From Deferribacter desulfuricans SSM1 (GTDB taxonomy: Bacteria; Chrysiogenota; Deferribacteres; Deferribacterales; Deferribacteraceae): a DNA stretch of 64,000 nt. Numbering within the stretch: the stretch's first letter is position 1; the number at the start of each line of letters is the position of its first letter. The position numbers and the translations under genes are program-made. Below the pieces are notes generated by a model. It did no database searches. It worked only from the letters and a program-made list of their open reading frames with translations, and was not told the origin of the DNA. Where the stretch lies: positions 516,001-580,000 of the forward strand of contig NC_013939.1 in NCBI RefSeq assembly GCF_000010985.1, given 5' to 3'. Below are positions 25,995-34,940 of this stretch, piece by piece.

Positions 25995-27200
25995 TTAGTT
26001 ACCTTCTAAAACTTTTAATGCAAATTCTCGACCCCATTCTTTTGCTTTTTCTAACTCTTCTTCTGATGGAGTCATTTTAACCTTAAAAGCAGGTAGTGGT
26101 AGTTTCATCCTCATTGTTTTTAAAACATCTTCAGTCATTTTTATACCTTCACCACTCCAACCATAAGAACCAAATGCTCCAGCTTTTCTGTTAGCAACAT
26201 TTAATACAACGAGATTAGCAAAGAGTGTAAATATAGGTTTTGCAGCTTTTGCATTTAATGTTGGTGAGCCGATTAATAATCCGTGAGAAATTTCAATTTC
26301 ATCAATGATATCGTTCATATTATCAGTAGCTGCATCAAACATTTTTACTTTTACACTGGTTTCCTCAATCCCTTCTTTTATTTTGTCAGCTAGCATTTTT
26401 GTATTACCATAAGCGGTGCCATAAACAATGGTAATTTGTGTATAAGGGTTGTTTAGGTAATATCTATCTGCCTGTTCTTTATAGAAATTTAGATAATAGT
26501 CAATATCTTCTCTTAAAACAGGTCCATGAGAAGGGCAAACCATATCTATTTGAATCCCTTCAATTTTTTTAAATGCCTTTAAAATATGCTCTTTGTATGG
26601 TCTCATTATCATGCTATAGTAGAATCTAAAAGCAGCTTTTGCTTCTTCTTTATTTTCTAATTTATCATTAAAAAGATTATAATCGCAGTAATGAGCACCA
26701 AGGAAATCACATGGAAACAGGATATGGTCTTCTATAAGATAGGTAAACATGGTATCTGGCCAGTGTAAGAAAGGTGTGTGATAAAATGTTAATGTTTTAC
26801 CGCCAAGATCTATAGAATCACCGTCAGTTACAGCTCTACCATTATATTCTTTATTTATTATATTATCTACAAAGGACTTAGCAGTTTTTGAATAGATTAC
26901 CTCGATATTAGGGTTTCTTTCGACAATTGCTGGTAAAGCACCTGAGTGATCAGGCTCGTTATGGTTTAAAATAATGTAATCTATTTCACTAACTGGGCAA
27001 ACTTCTTCTATGGTCTTTATATATTCTTCAGTAAAATTTTTCTTGTTAGCTTCTATTAAGGCTTTTTTCTTTTCACCTATTACTAAGTAGCTATTATAAG
27101 TAGTTCCATGTTCTGTTGGGATCACTATGTCAAATATTTCAAGTTCTGGATCAAAAACACCTACCCAGTAGATATTATCTTTTATTTTTACTGCACCCAT
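25995..27200 (-). CDS. Flavodiiron protein (rubredoxin:oxygen oxidoreductase type)
   Basis: Cytoplasmic enzyme reducing O2 to water or NO to N2O in anaerobes. It has a beta-lactamase-fold diiron domain with HNEPDHSGALP (HxExDH) near residue 80 and a C-terminal flavodoxin domain (YGTAYGNTKMLADKI, near 255). At about 401 residues it lacks fused extras. I use the ATG at 27200, five bases after GGAGG; GTG at 27206 is the alternative. Rubredoxin, its usual electron donor, is the next gene upstream, separated by a hairpin. Confidence 0.95.
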   Translation of the reverse strand: MGAVKIKDNIYWVGVFDPELEIFDIVIPTEHGTTYNSYLVIGEKKKALIEANKKNFTEEYIKTIEEVCPVSEIDYIILNHNEPDHSGALPAIVERNPNIEVIYSKTAKSFVDNIINKEYNGRAVTDGDSIDLGGKTLTFYHTPFLHWPDTMFTYLIEDHILFPCDFLGAHYCDYNLFNDKLENKEEAKAAFRFYYSMIMRPYKEHILKAFKKIEGIQIDMVCPSHGPVLREDIDYYLNFYKEQADRYYLNNPYTQITIVYGTAYGNTKMLADKIKEGIEETSVKVKMFDAATDNMNDIIDEIEISHGLLIGSPTLNAKAAKPIFTLFANLVVLNVANRKAGAFGSYGWSGEGIKMTEDVLKTMRMKLPLPAFKVKMTPSEEELEKAKEWGREFALKVLEGN

Positions 27201-27220
27201 TTCCACCTCCTCAAAAAGAA

Positions 27221-27239
27221 AAGGGGCTTAAAGCCCCTT
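27221..27239 (-). terminator. Hairpin between rubredoxin and the flavodiiron gene
   Basis: AAGGGGCTTTAAGCCCCTT on the minus strand, followed by TTCTTTTT, lies 8 bp after the rubredoxin stop. It looks like an intrinsic terminator, probably partial, that would make rubredoxin mRNA more abundant than that of the downstream gene. Confidence 0.75.
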
Positions 27240-27246
27240 GTTTTAA

Positions 27247-27405
27247 TTAATCTTGTGGCTCAAAAGCCTCTTTGCTAGCTCCACACTCTGGACATACCCA
27301 ATCTTCTGGTATATCTTCAAATGCAGTACCTGGCTCTACTCCATTATCAGGATCACCAATTTCTGGATCATAAATCCAACCGCATATTGTACAAACGTAT
27401 TTCAT
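27247..27405 (-). CDS. Rubredoxin
   Basis: 52-residue iron protein that carries one electron per Fe(Cys)4 site. Both cysteine pairs are present: [11 protein letters not shown] (C5, C8) and [10 protein letters not shown] (C38, C41). Length and spacing are standard. The ATG follows AGGAGGTGAAAG. It is the likely electron donor to the flavodiiron protein encoded downstream. Confidence 0.97.
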   Translation of the reverse strand: MKYVCTICGWIYDPEIGDPDNGVEPGTAFEDIPEDWVCPECGASKEAFEPQD

Positions 27406-27428
27406 CTTTCACCTCCTATTTTAGAATT

Positions 27429-27457
27429 ATTATAAATTACAGCGTATATTTTGTCAA
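27429..27457 (-). promoter_or_regulatory. Promoter of the rubredoxin gene
   Basis: Minus-strand TTGACA (27452-27457), 17 bp, TATAAT (27429-27434): perfect consensus, overlapping the last codons of the upstream DHH gene. Confidence 0.85.
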
Positions 27458-28449
27458 ATACTTTTTATTTCTGTATTAGATAAATCGATGCCCAATTTTT
27501 TCAATAGACGTTTTTTTAGTATATCTAAAATATTTTTATAATCTCTATCTTTTAATGGGATTTGTCCTCCTGCTGATTTCATATGCCCCCCTCCAGTACC
27601 TAAATTGCGTACAATTTGTAAAGCAATTGTTCCCACTTTTTTTCTCATTGATTTGCAACGCAATGAAAAATAGCACATATCATCAATATACCCTATTACA
27701 AACGTCCATTTTATATCACGCATTCTTAATAAAAAGTCTGAGGTTTCTGCAATCAAATCAGCATTTCTTACCTCATCCAAATTGCAAAAAATAAGGTCAT
27801 CAATTATTTCACTGTTTTCTATAGCTTTTTTCATATTTTTAAAATAATATTTTGGTAGTTCTGGGGACTCAATCTTTGAAAGTTTGTTTAGTGAAATCTT
27901 TGGTAGTAAAAAGCTCATCATTTCAAGATCTATCTTAGAGTTACTTCTTGCTGAGCCAATTGTGTCAGTTTTTATCCCATAGTATAAAGCAGTAGATACA
28001 TATCTGTCAGGGTTCAAATCTAAGCTTTTTATATATTCTGTTATAATTGTTGATGTTGATCCAACTTCGCTTCTAACATCGTATATTTTTGCTTTTGAAG
28101 TTGCTTTTCTAAAGTTGTGATGATCAATGACAATATGTGGAAAATAACCTTTTGGGATGTAAACATTTCCTGCGGTAGGTTGTGAATCTACCAAAATGAG
28201 TACGTCATAACGAGAGAAGTTTAACTTTTTTGATTTGTGCATATCTATTTTACATTCTTTTACTAGCTCTCGGTTTTCAGCTCTGCCTATAAGTCCATCA
28301 TATGCGATTGTGCATCTTTTTTTGTAAATTGAATGCAAAATGTATTTTAAACCGTTTGCTGATGCGATTGTATCTGGATCAGGGTTGTTGTGGGTTAATA
28401 TAAGTATCTTTCTTGCTGGTTTTACCAGCTCTAATATTTTATCTATCAT
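27454..28449 (-). CDS. DHH-family phosphoesterase (NrnA/RecJ-like)
   Basis: 331-residue DHH/DHHA1 protein, the group that degrades nano-RNA, pAp or cyclic-dinucleotide products. Visible motifs are NNPDPDTIASANGL (motif I), VLILVDSQP, VIDHHNFR (DHH) and the C-terminal substrate loop GTGGGHMKSAGGQIP. The ATG overlaps the previous stop (ATGA). The exact substrate is open. Confidence 0.9.
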   Translation of the reverse strand: MIDKILELVKPARKILILTHNNPDPDTIASANGLKYILHSIYKKRCTIAYDGLIGRAENRELVKECKIDMHKSKKLNFSRYDVLILVDSQPTAGNVYIPKGYFPHIVIDHHNFRKATSKAKIYDVRSEVGSTSTIITEYIKSLDLNPDRYVSTALYYGIKTDTIGSARSNSKIDLEMMSFLLPKISLNKLSKIESPELPKYYFKNMKKAIENSEIIDDLIFCNLDEVRNADLIAETSDFLLRMRDIKWTFVIGYIDDMCYFSLRCKSMRKKVGTIALQIVRNLGTGGGHMKSAGGQIPLKDRDYKNILDILKKRLLKKLGIDLSNTEIKSI

Positions 28450-29471
28450 TTTGAAAAATCTATTATAAGTTGCCCTTCAGCAAAATTTATAATATTGTAA
28501 TTACTATTATTTTTCAAGAGTTTTAACTTTGCTATAAGATTTTCTAAGCTCAAAACGGTAGTAACATCATAAACTGCTTCATCCATTGAAAATGATTTTA
28601 TTTTAACTTCATCTATATAATGTCTGTTTGTTAATTCTTCTAAAAACTTTTGAATAGTGTTAAAATCCTTAAAATTAATAAATGTGATTGTTATGTTTTG
28701 TTGTACTTTTTCAATTTTTGGTAGTTCGATATAATTTGTTTTAATATAATTGAGTGCTTTATCTATTGATGACATAAGCGAATCTTTAATACATTCAGTC
28801 ATATCAGGAAGTGATTTTGTGGATATAATTTTGATTGTTTTAAATTTTTTAGTTTTAGTATAGGTTTCAACTTTTAGCTCTGTTTTACATCCAATATTGT
28901 TTAATGAGTTTTGTAACTTTTTATAAGTAAAAATAATGAGATATCTAGCATCGTTTTTTGCAAACTCATTTAAAATATCATCATAAGAGGGGTTAGGTGG
29001 GAGATTAAAAGTAAAACTATCTTGGTATTTGAGTGATAAGTTATAGTGGTTAAACAGTTTATTTAAATCGTCAGGACTTATATTTTCTGGGGTATTTTCA
29101 AAGTAATATACAACGGATTGTTTGAGTGTGTTAAAAAATAATGGGAGATCGTCAACAGTAATTTCGTCAACATCAACTATCATATGATAATAAACGGTAT
29201 AATCCTTAACATATCTATCTAAAATCTTATAAGATTTTACAAATCGAATATATTCATTAGTGATTTCAGGTATTTTATTTTTATCAAGAGTTACGTTTTC
29301 AAAATGTTTTTTGATTGCTTCGATTAAGGCATTGTCAAGAGCTTTTCTATCTGCAGTTTTAAGGTCATTATTTTCAATTACTGCATTTCCAATGCTTTCA
29401 TAAATTGCTGCATTGCATATATTTATTATGCTAAGAATCGTTAGAAATATAATAAGCAATAGTTTTTTCAA
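28446..29471 (-). CDS. Unknown exported protein
   Basis: 341 residues with a signal peptide (KKLLLIIFLTILSIINICNA). The mature N-terminus, ESIGNAVIENNDLKTADRKA then LDNALIEAIKKHF, resembles the N-terminal domain of FlgT-like and other periplasmic proteins that begin with a G-x-A...A-R-x-x-A-l pattern. I recognise no enzyme motif. The TTG start lies inside the upstream SDR gene (41-bp overlap) with GAGGA seven bases ahead, and the signal peptide requires this start. Position behind lptD hints at an envelope role, which is inference. Confidence 0.6.
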   Translation of the reverse strand: MKKLLLIIFLTILSIINICNAAIYESIGNAVIENNDLKTADRKALDNALIEAIKKHFENVTLDKNKIPEITNEYIRFVKSYKILDRYVKDYTVYYHMIVDVDEITVDDLPLFFNTLKQSVVYYFENTPENISPDDLNKLFNHYNLSLKYQDSFTFNLPPNPSYDDILNEFAKNDARYLIIFTYKKLQNSLNNIGCKTELKVETYTKTKKFKTIKIISTKSLPDMTECIKDSLMSSIDKALNYIKTNYIELPKIEKVQQNITITFINFKDFNTIQKFLEELTNRHYIDEVKIKSFSMDEAVYDVTTVLSLENLIAKLKLLKNNSNYNIINFAEGQLIIDFSK

Positions 29472-30417
29472 TTGAATCCTCTAATTCTGTATAATTTTTC
29501 CAACCTAAGTCATTGTATACCTTGTCTAAAGAAATAGTTGAATATAAAATTTTGTCAATTGGATAATCAATTTTTTGGTTGTAGTTTAAACCAAACCTTT
29601 TTTGCAATATCTGTTTTGATATGTCAATAAAATCACCAACTGAGATATTGAAACCACCTAAATTATAAATATCGAAAGTCTTTTCAGTTTTTATCCCTGT
29701 TTCTAATCCATATATTAAATCATCATAATAAATAATATTAATCTGTGATTTTATAGAGATAGGTAGATTAATAGGTTCATTTATAGCAAGCTTTGATAAA
29801 ATGTGTGTAGGTATATTGTTATGTTTGCAGCCCGGTCCAAAATAACTTGAAGCTCTAAATACTGTTACAGGCAACCCATAATTTAAACTCATTGTTTTTA
29901 ATATCATTTCATTGGAAGCGTGTAAGCTCCCTTTTAAATTTTCTGGGTTGAGACAATCTTGCTCTGAAAAATTTTTATCTTTATTTCCATAAACATCTGC
30001 TGAGCTTATATATATGATTTTTTTATCTTTTAGATTATTCCAGGATTTTATAGCTTGTGTAGCAATTGATATACATGTTTTTAAGTTGTCTGTTAGATTA
30101 TGACTTTTATTACTAAATAGATCCAAATTGCTATCAAATGCAAAAGCATAAATAATATCAATTTTGCCTGATAGATAGGTGGAGAAGAACCCTTTTTTTT
30201 CATTTAAAATAGACTCTAAAAAGTGAATATCGGTTATATCCTTTTTTAAATAGTTTATATTACTGTAGTTTTCTAAAACTTTCTTATTAGAAATATATTT
30301 TTTATCAGATTCATTATCAACAGCCAAGATGTTGTACATTGGAAAATTGTTAGCTAAAAAAACTGATAAGTGACAACCTAAATAACCAAGAGCGCCACTT
30401 ATTAATATGTTTTTCAC
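29431..30417 (-). CDS. SDR-family nucleotide-sugar epimerase-like protein
   Basis: 328 residues of extended-SDR fold: N-terminal ILISGALGYLGCHLSVFL (GxxGxxG), IIYISSADVYGNKDK, and FRASSYFGPGC as in GalE-like epimerases. At the position of the catalytic YxxxK the sequence reads LHASNEM, so both Tyr and Lys appear replaced, while the active-site Ser region is kept. It may bind a nucleotide sugar without normal catalysis. The ATG overlaps the lptD stop. Confidence 0.8.
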   Translation of the reverse strand: MKNILISGALGYLGCHLSVFLANNFPMYNILAVDNESDKKYISNKKVLENYSNINYLKKDITDIHFLESILNEKKGFFSTYLSGKIDIIYAFAFDSNLDLFSNKSHNLTDNLKTCISIATQAIKSWNNLKDKKIIYISSADVYGNKDKNFSEQDCLNPENLKGSLHASNEMILKTMSLNYGLPVTVFRASSYFGPGCKHNNIPTHILSKLAINEPINLPISIKSQINIIYYDDLIYGLETGIKTEKTFDIYNLGGFNISVGDFIDISKQILQKRFGLNYNQKIDYPIDKILYSTISLDKVYNDLGWKNYTELEDSIEKTIAYYISNDS

Positions 30418-32564
30418 TTTTTGTAAATCTCCCTGCTTGTATTTCCTAGCCCTTTTAACCCTATGATAATGTAAAATATGTTTTCATATTTGTCACTAAT
30501 ATTTGAGTTACTTATATCTGTTATAGATTTTCTGGTGTATTTAACCCCTATTGACCAACAATCTTTATTGTATATTAATGTGGTAACCATTTCGTTTGTT
30601 GATAATGAATTATTAAAATATTTTAATTTACTATTAATTCCTGATTTTTTGAGAGAAAATGAAAGGTCAATTTTTTTTGTTGAATAACCAATGGTATTAG
30701 TCCATGAAGTATTTTCTTCAGTGGTTATATTTTTGTCAAATATATACTCAATGCTTAAGTAAAATTTGTTTATTGTTAATTTAATCTGGTCTTTATTATA
30801 AAAAGGTTCTTTTTCATAATAATCAAAATCGGCTTTTTTATAATAAGAAAAAGTTTGTTCGATAGATTTTTTGTATTTATAATCTAAAAGATAAGTTAAT
30901 GGTTCGAATCTGCTATCAGTTTTGGCCAAATTGTATTTTTGAGAAAATTCAAGTTTCAAAGACCAGCTTGCAGCCTTAAAATAATTTGTTTGTGTATATT
31001 TATAGTAGTTTTCTTCTGATATTCTATCATATTCTATTAAATCTGGTGTTGCAGTTTGATCTAAGTAAGGTGTTTGACTAAATTCGAAACTGTTGTATAT
31101 GGAGTGTTTAAAATTTTTGTAATTTTTATATATTTCGTTTAATTCCAATTTAAGAGAAATGTTGTAAAAGTTTCTGTTTATCGAATCGCTGTTTGCAGAT
31201 AGTTTTAAGAGAGAGTTTTCATTATCATCGATATCTGAAAATTGATAATTAAAATCATGCCATCTTGTAAAATATTGCGTATAGCTTGGTGTGAATGTAG
31301 CAATTTTTATATTTATAGGTTTATATAGTTTTATTTTTAGATGTTCTCTTTTGTATTGCTTTATTGATTGATAATAATTATTTTGGATTGTGTTGATGAA
31401 AGATGTATATCTGATATCATTATAGTCAAAGTAATAGTCAATTTTCAGAAGGTTTAAGTTTAAACTGTTTTTTTCGAAAATTATTTGTGGCTTGCGGTAG
31501 ATATGTTCTTTTTGGTAGCCGTCAGTAATATCATAAAATTGCATATCATCTCTTAAAATAAAAGATATATTTGAGTATTTGGTGTTATAAACCAGTCTTG
31601 CATCAGCTTTAAATTTGTTATCATCATTTTGTTGTATGAAATTATTTAATGAGTACTCTTGAAAGTCGTTTAAGTATTCAAAATCGCTTACGTAATCTAT
31701 ATTAGCTTTCAAATTTAAGTTATCAAATATATTTTTGTTTATTTCTGTGAATATTCTCCAACGTTCATCTTTTATGAACTGAATGTCCTTGTCTTTTAAA
31801 TAATCAGCATAAATATAAACATTTTCATCCAATGATGGTTTATATCTAAATTCTAAATTATACTGAAACCCTTTTTGAGCAAAATAGTTGATTCCAGCTG
31901 TTAAATCTTTATCAACATCAATGTTTAAAAAGTATTTAGGTGTAATAAAAAAACCTTTGTTTGAACTATAACCAATATCTGGGACTAAGAATCCTGATTC
32001 CCTCTTCTCTTTGATTGGCCATAGAAAATAAGGGATATAAAGAATAGGTATATCTTTTATATTTGCAAAAGCAGATTTACTATAAAAATACTCACCATAA
32101 TCTATTCTTGCGTGTTTACTTGTAAAAGACCAGTCAGGGTTATCCCCTTTACAGGTTGTTAATTTAGCATTTTTTAAGATAAAACTTTTTTCAGCAATTT
32201 TGTTTATCTCTTTTGCTGAAAAATAGTGGTAAGGCGCATAAAACCCTTTAGCTTCTTTTATTATGCCAGTTTGATTATCTAGATAAATTTTTAAATATTT
32301 AGCATTTAAATAGTTTTCATTACTGTCTGTGAAAGTAATATTATCAAAAGCTTCGACTAAGTTAGAGTTTTTATAATATATTATTTTGTCAGCAGTCAGT
32401 GTAACCCCTTTATAAAGAAGGATAACATCACCTTTAGCTATTGTTGTGTTTTTATCCTGATTGGTTACAGATTTTGCTTCAAGTATTACATTTTCCTGTG
32501 CAAAAGCAATGTATGAAAAAGTTAAAAAAAGTACTAAAAAAAATATGTTATACTTCTTTAACAA
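30414..32564 (-). CDS. lptD: LPS-assembly outer membrane protein LptD
   Basis: Outer-membrane beta-barrel that inserts lipopolysaccharide. The 716-residue protein has a signal peptide (residues 1-22), an OstA/LptA-like beta-jellyroll domain (AKGDVILLYKGVTLTADKI, about 43-61), the conserved TTCKGDNPDWSF and a segment with PYFLWPIKEKRESGFLVPDI opening the barrel, then long aromatic-rich strands to the end. It shows that the cell has an LPS-type outer membrane. It overlaps folC by 17 bp. Confidence 0.92.
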   Translation of the reverse strand: MLKKYNIFFLVLFLTFSYIAFAQENVILEAKSVTNQDKNTTIAKGDVILLYKGVTLTADKIIYYKNSNLVEAFDNITFTDSNENYLNAKYLKIYLDNQTGIIKEAKGFYAPYHYFSAKEINKIAEKSFILKNAKLTTCKGDNPDWSFTSKHARIDYGEYFYSKSAFANIKDIPILYIPYFLWPIKEKRESGFLVPDIGYSSNKGFFITPKYFLNIDVDKDLTAGINYFAQKGFQYNLEFRYKPSLDENVYIYADYLKDKDIQFIKDERWRIFTEINKNIFDNLNLKANIDYVSDFEYLNDFQEYSLNNFIQQNDDNKFKADARLVYNTKYSNISFILRDDMQFYDITDGYQKEHIYRKPQIIFEKNSLNLNLLKIDYYFDYNDIRYTSFINTIQNNYYQSIKQYKREHLKIKLYKPINIKIATFTPSYTQYFTRWHDFNYQFSDIDDNENSLLKLSANSDSINRNFYNISLKLELNEIYKNYKNFKHSIYNSFEFSQTPYLDQTATPDLIEYDRISEENYYKYTQTNYFKAASWSLKLEFSQKYNLAKTDSRFEPLTYLLDYKYKKSIEQTFSYYKKADFDYYEKEPFYNKDQIKLTINKFYLSIEYIFDKNITTEENTSWTNTIGYSTKKIDLSFSLKKSGINSKLKYFNNSLSTNEMVTTLIYNKDCWSIGVKYTRKSITDISNSNISDKYENIFYIIIGLKGLGNTSREIYKK

Positions 32565-33684
32565 TGTCTTTTATCTCCTGGCAAAAGAATAACGAACCGC
32601 AAACAAGTATATCATTATTTTTTGATAACTCAATAGCTTTTCTGAGTGCATCTTTCTTGTTTTTGATTTTAAAGAGGTTTTTGTGCTCGATTCTTACTTC
32701 ATTGATAACAAGAGTTCTTTCGTTGTTCATTTCGGTTACAATTACGATGTTTTTTTTATTTACCATGTAATTAATGATTTTAGTAAAATTTCTATCCTTT
32801 GTGCATGAATATAGGATTGTTATTTTCTCTTTAAAATTTTTTAAAAGCTCCACAATACCGTTAAAATTGTGGGCTCCATCAAAAATAAAATTTTTATATT
32901 TCTCAAATCTACAATTTGGTAATGAAATACTCGAGATATCATATTTTAGGTTTAGATAGTTTACTATTAAACAGACTAAAGAAATATTTTTATAATAGGG
33001 GTTAGGAAAATATTTTTTATATAAGTTATATGTATTTTCGTCTGGTGTGATAATATCTATTGTTGGAAAGTTATTTTTTATCAAATCTAAAATTTTAGAG
33101 TTGTTATGCCCTAAAAAAACTTTTTCATTGTTCTTTATTATTGCTATTTTTTCATTAGCAATATCTTCTAGCCTGCTTCCTAAAAACTGTTCATGATCTA
33201 GAGCGATTGTGGTGATTACAGGTATTTTATTATTTAAAATGTTGGTTGCATCAAATTTACCACCCATACCTGTTTCAATAATTGAAAAATCTGGCGATAA
33301 TTCAGAAAAATATATAAGTGCTATCAATGTTAAAGCTTCAAAGTATGTGAGATTGTATTTCTTTATAAAGCTTAATAAATCATAAAAATAGTTGTTAAAA
33401 GTATCTATATCTATTTGTTTAGAATTATATATGATTCTTTCAGTTATATTTTTAAGGTGTGGTGAGGTGTATAAGGCAACATTGTATCCGTTATTTATTA
33501 AAATTTGATATAGAGTATGAGCTGTTGTCCCTTTTCCATTTGTTCCTGCTATATGAATTATTGTACCTAACTTTTTTTCATTAAAGCCTAAATCTCTAAG
33601 GGCAAAATTTATCCTATTAAGAGTTAAATCAATAGATTTATATTCTGAAATATTTTGAAAAAACTTTTCAAATGCTGTTATCAG
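32548..33684 (-). CDS. folC: Folylpolyglutamate/dihydrofolate synthase
   Basis: Mur-ligase-fold enzyme that glutamylates folates. The frame is open from a TAG near 33730 and encodes [15 protein letters not shown], the P-loop [46 protein letters not shown] and [11 protein letters not shown], all needed for function. No ATG, GTG or TTG precedes the P-loop; the first one is a TTG at 33327, too late. I place the start at the CTG at 33684, which overlaps the accD stop (CTGATAA) and gives 378 residues; ATT or ATC codons slightly upstream are alternatives. The C-terminus is a little short for the family. Confidence 0.85.
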   Translation of the reverse strand: MITAFEKFFQNISEYKSIDLTLNRINFALRDLGFNEKKLGTIIHIAGTNGKGTTAHTLYQILINNGYNVALYTSPHLKNITERIIYNSKQIDIDTFNNYFYDLLSFIKKYNLTYFEALTLIALIYFSELSPDFSIIETGMGGKFDATNILNNKIPVITTIALDHEQFLGSRLEDIANEKIAIIKNNEKVFLGHNNSKILDLIKNNFPTIDIITPDENTYNLYKKYFPNPYYKNISLVCLIVNYLNLKYDISSISLPNCRFEKYKNFIFDGAHNFNGIVELLKNFKEKITILYSCTKDRNFTKIINYMVNKKNIVIVTEMNNERTLVINEVRIEHKNLFKIKNKKDALRKAIELSKNNDILVCGSLFFCQEIKDIVKEV

Positions 33685-34529
33685 CCAAAATACTCCAACA
33701 ATTTGGATATAGTGTTTTTCCAGTCTTTTCTATGTAATACCATATCCACCATTCCATGTTCAAGTAGAAATTCTGACCTTTGAAACCCTTCGGGTAGTTT
33801 TTGTCTTATTGTCTGTTCGATAACTCTTGGACCGGCAAAGCCTATCAAAGCTTTTGGCTCAGCAATAATTACATCACCTAGCATTGCATAACTTGCTGTT
33901 ACACCACCTGTTGTTGGGTCGGTTAAAATTGAGATATGAGCAAGTCCGGCTTTCTCCAACTTTTTTAAAGCTGCAGAAGTTTTAGCCATCTGCATAAGTG
34001 ATAAGATACTTTCCTGCATTCTTGCTCCACCTGAGCAACTGATAGTGATAACGTGATTTTTGTTGACAATAGCTGATTCTATTAATCTGGTAATTTTTTC
34101 TCCCACGACACTACCCATTGAGCCGCCTAAAAAGTAAAATTCCATTGCGCCAATATGCACACTTTTTTTGTTTATAGTAGCAATACCGCTTATAAAAGCT
34201 TCATTGATACCAGTTTTTTTAATTGCTGATTTTAGTCTATCGGGATATCTTTTTGTATCTTTAAATTTTAACGGGTCTTTTGATATTAGATTTTTATCTA
34301 TTTCTACGAAGGAACCTTCATCAATAATAATTTTTATTTTATCCATTGCACTAATTCTAAAATGGTAGTCACAGTTTGGACATGTATGAAAGTTTCTTTC
34401 TATCTCTTTTTTATAGTTTATTTCACCGCATTCAGGGCATTTTAGCCAAATGTTTTCTTTTATATCTTTTTTACTACCAAGTGTTTTTACTTTTTTTATC
34501 TTATCAAAAAGAAAATCTTTTAAACCCAC
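33681..34529 (-). CDS. accD: Acetyl-CoA carboxylase carboxyltransferase subunit beta
   Basis: Transfers carboxyl from biotin to acetyl-CoA for fatty acid synthesis, working with AccA. The 282-residue protein has the N-terminal zinc ribbon ([11 protein letters not shown] then [10 protein letters not shown]) and the crotonase-fold core with [20 protein letters not shown] and [17 protein letters not shown]. The start is GTG behind GGAGGT. First gene of the minus-strand run down to the DHH gene. Confidence 0.97.
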   Translation of the reverse strand: MGLKDFLFDKIKKVKTLGSKKDIKENIWLKCPECGEINYKKEIERNFHTCPNCDYHFRISAMDKIKIIIDEGSFVEIDKNLISKDPLKFKDTKRYPDRLKSAIKKTGINEAFISGIATINKKSVHIGAMEFYFLGGSMGSVVGEKITRLIESAIVNKNHVITISCSGGARMQESILSLMQMAKTSAALKKLEKAGLAHISILTDPTTGGVTASYAMLGDVIIAEPKALIGFAGPRVIEQTIRQKLPEGFQRSEFLLEHGMVDMVLHRKDWKNTISKLLEYFG

Positions 34530-34620
34530 TTTCTACCTCCAGTGTTCGCTAAACTAAACTAATTAGATTATTGTGAACAGTAAATCAATGATAAAAGCTG
34601 AAGCAATATTCATGGTTTTG

Positions 34621-34866
34621 CTATTTTTTGTTATTCGTTAGGAATCTGATAATGGCATTTCTTTCGGAACTGTTTACATTTGCACCATAGCTGTTCATCT
34701 TTTTAATAATTTTTTTCCATCCTTTTTTATTTAATTTCTTTTTAAAAATAATCTCTGTTCCGTGACAGTTTGTGCATTTTGTGTAAAAAATATCTTCATC
34801 AGACATGGAATATACTAATGTTGTTAAAAAGATAGAAAATAATAAAATTAACACTATTTTTTTCAT
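34621..34866 (-). CDS. Small exported c-type cytochrome-like protein
   Basis: 81 residues from the ATG at 34866, which follows GGAGGATCC. It has a signal peptide (KKIVLILLFSIFLTTLVYS), then a single heme motif CTNCHG and a helical tail with GWKKIIKKMNSYGA and ERNAIIRFL; the methionine in KKMN is a possible distal ligand. Likely a periplasmic monoheme electron carrier or sensor; the partner is unknown. Confidence 0.8.
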   Translation of the reverse strand: MKKIVLILLFSIFLTTLVYSMSDEDIFYTKCTNCHGTEIIFKKKLNKKGWKKIIKKMNSYGANVNSSERNAIIRFLTNNKK

Positions 34867-34940
34867 TGGATCCTCCGAAAAAGTTCTAAAGATTTTATAC
34901 ATTATGTCGATAAATAAATCAAGACATGGAGGTTGGATCT

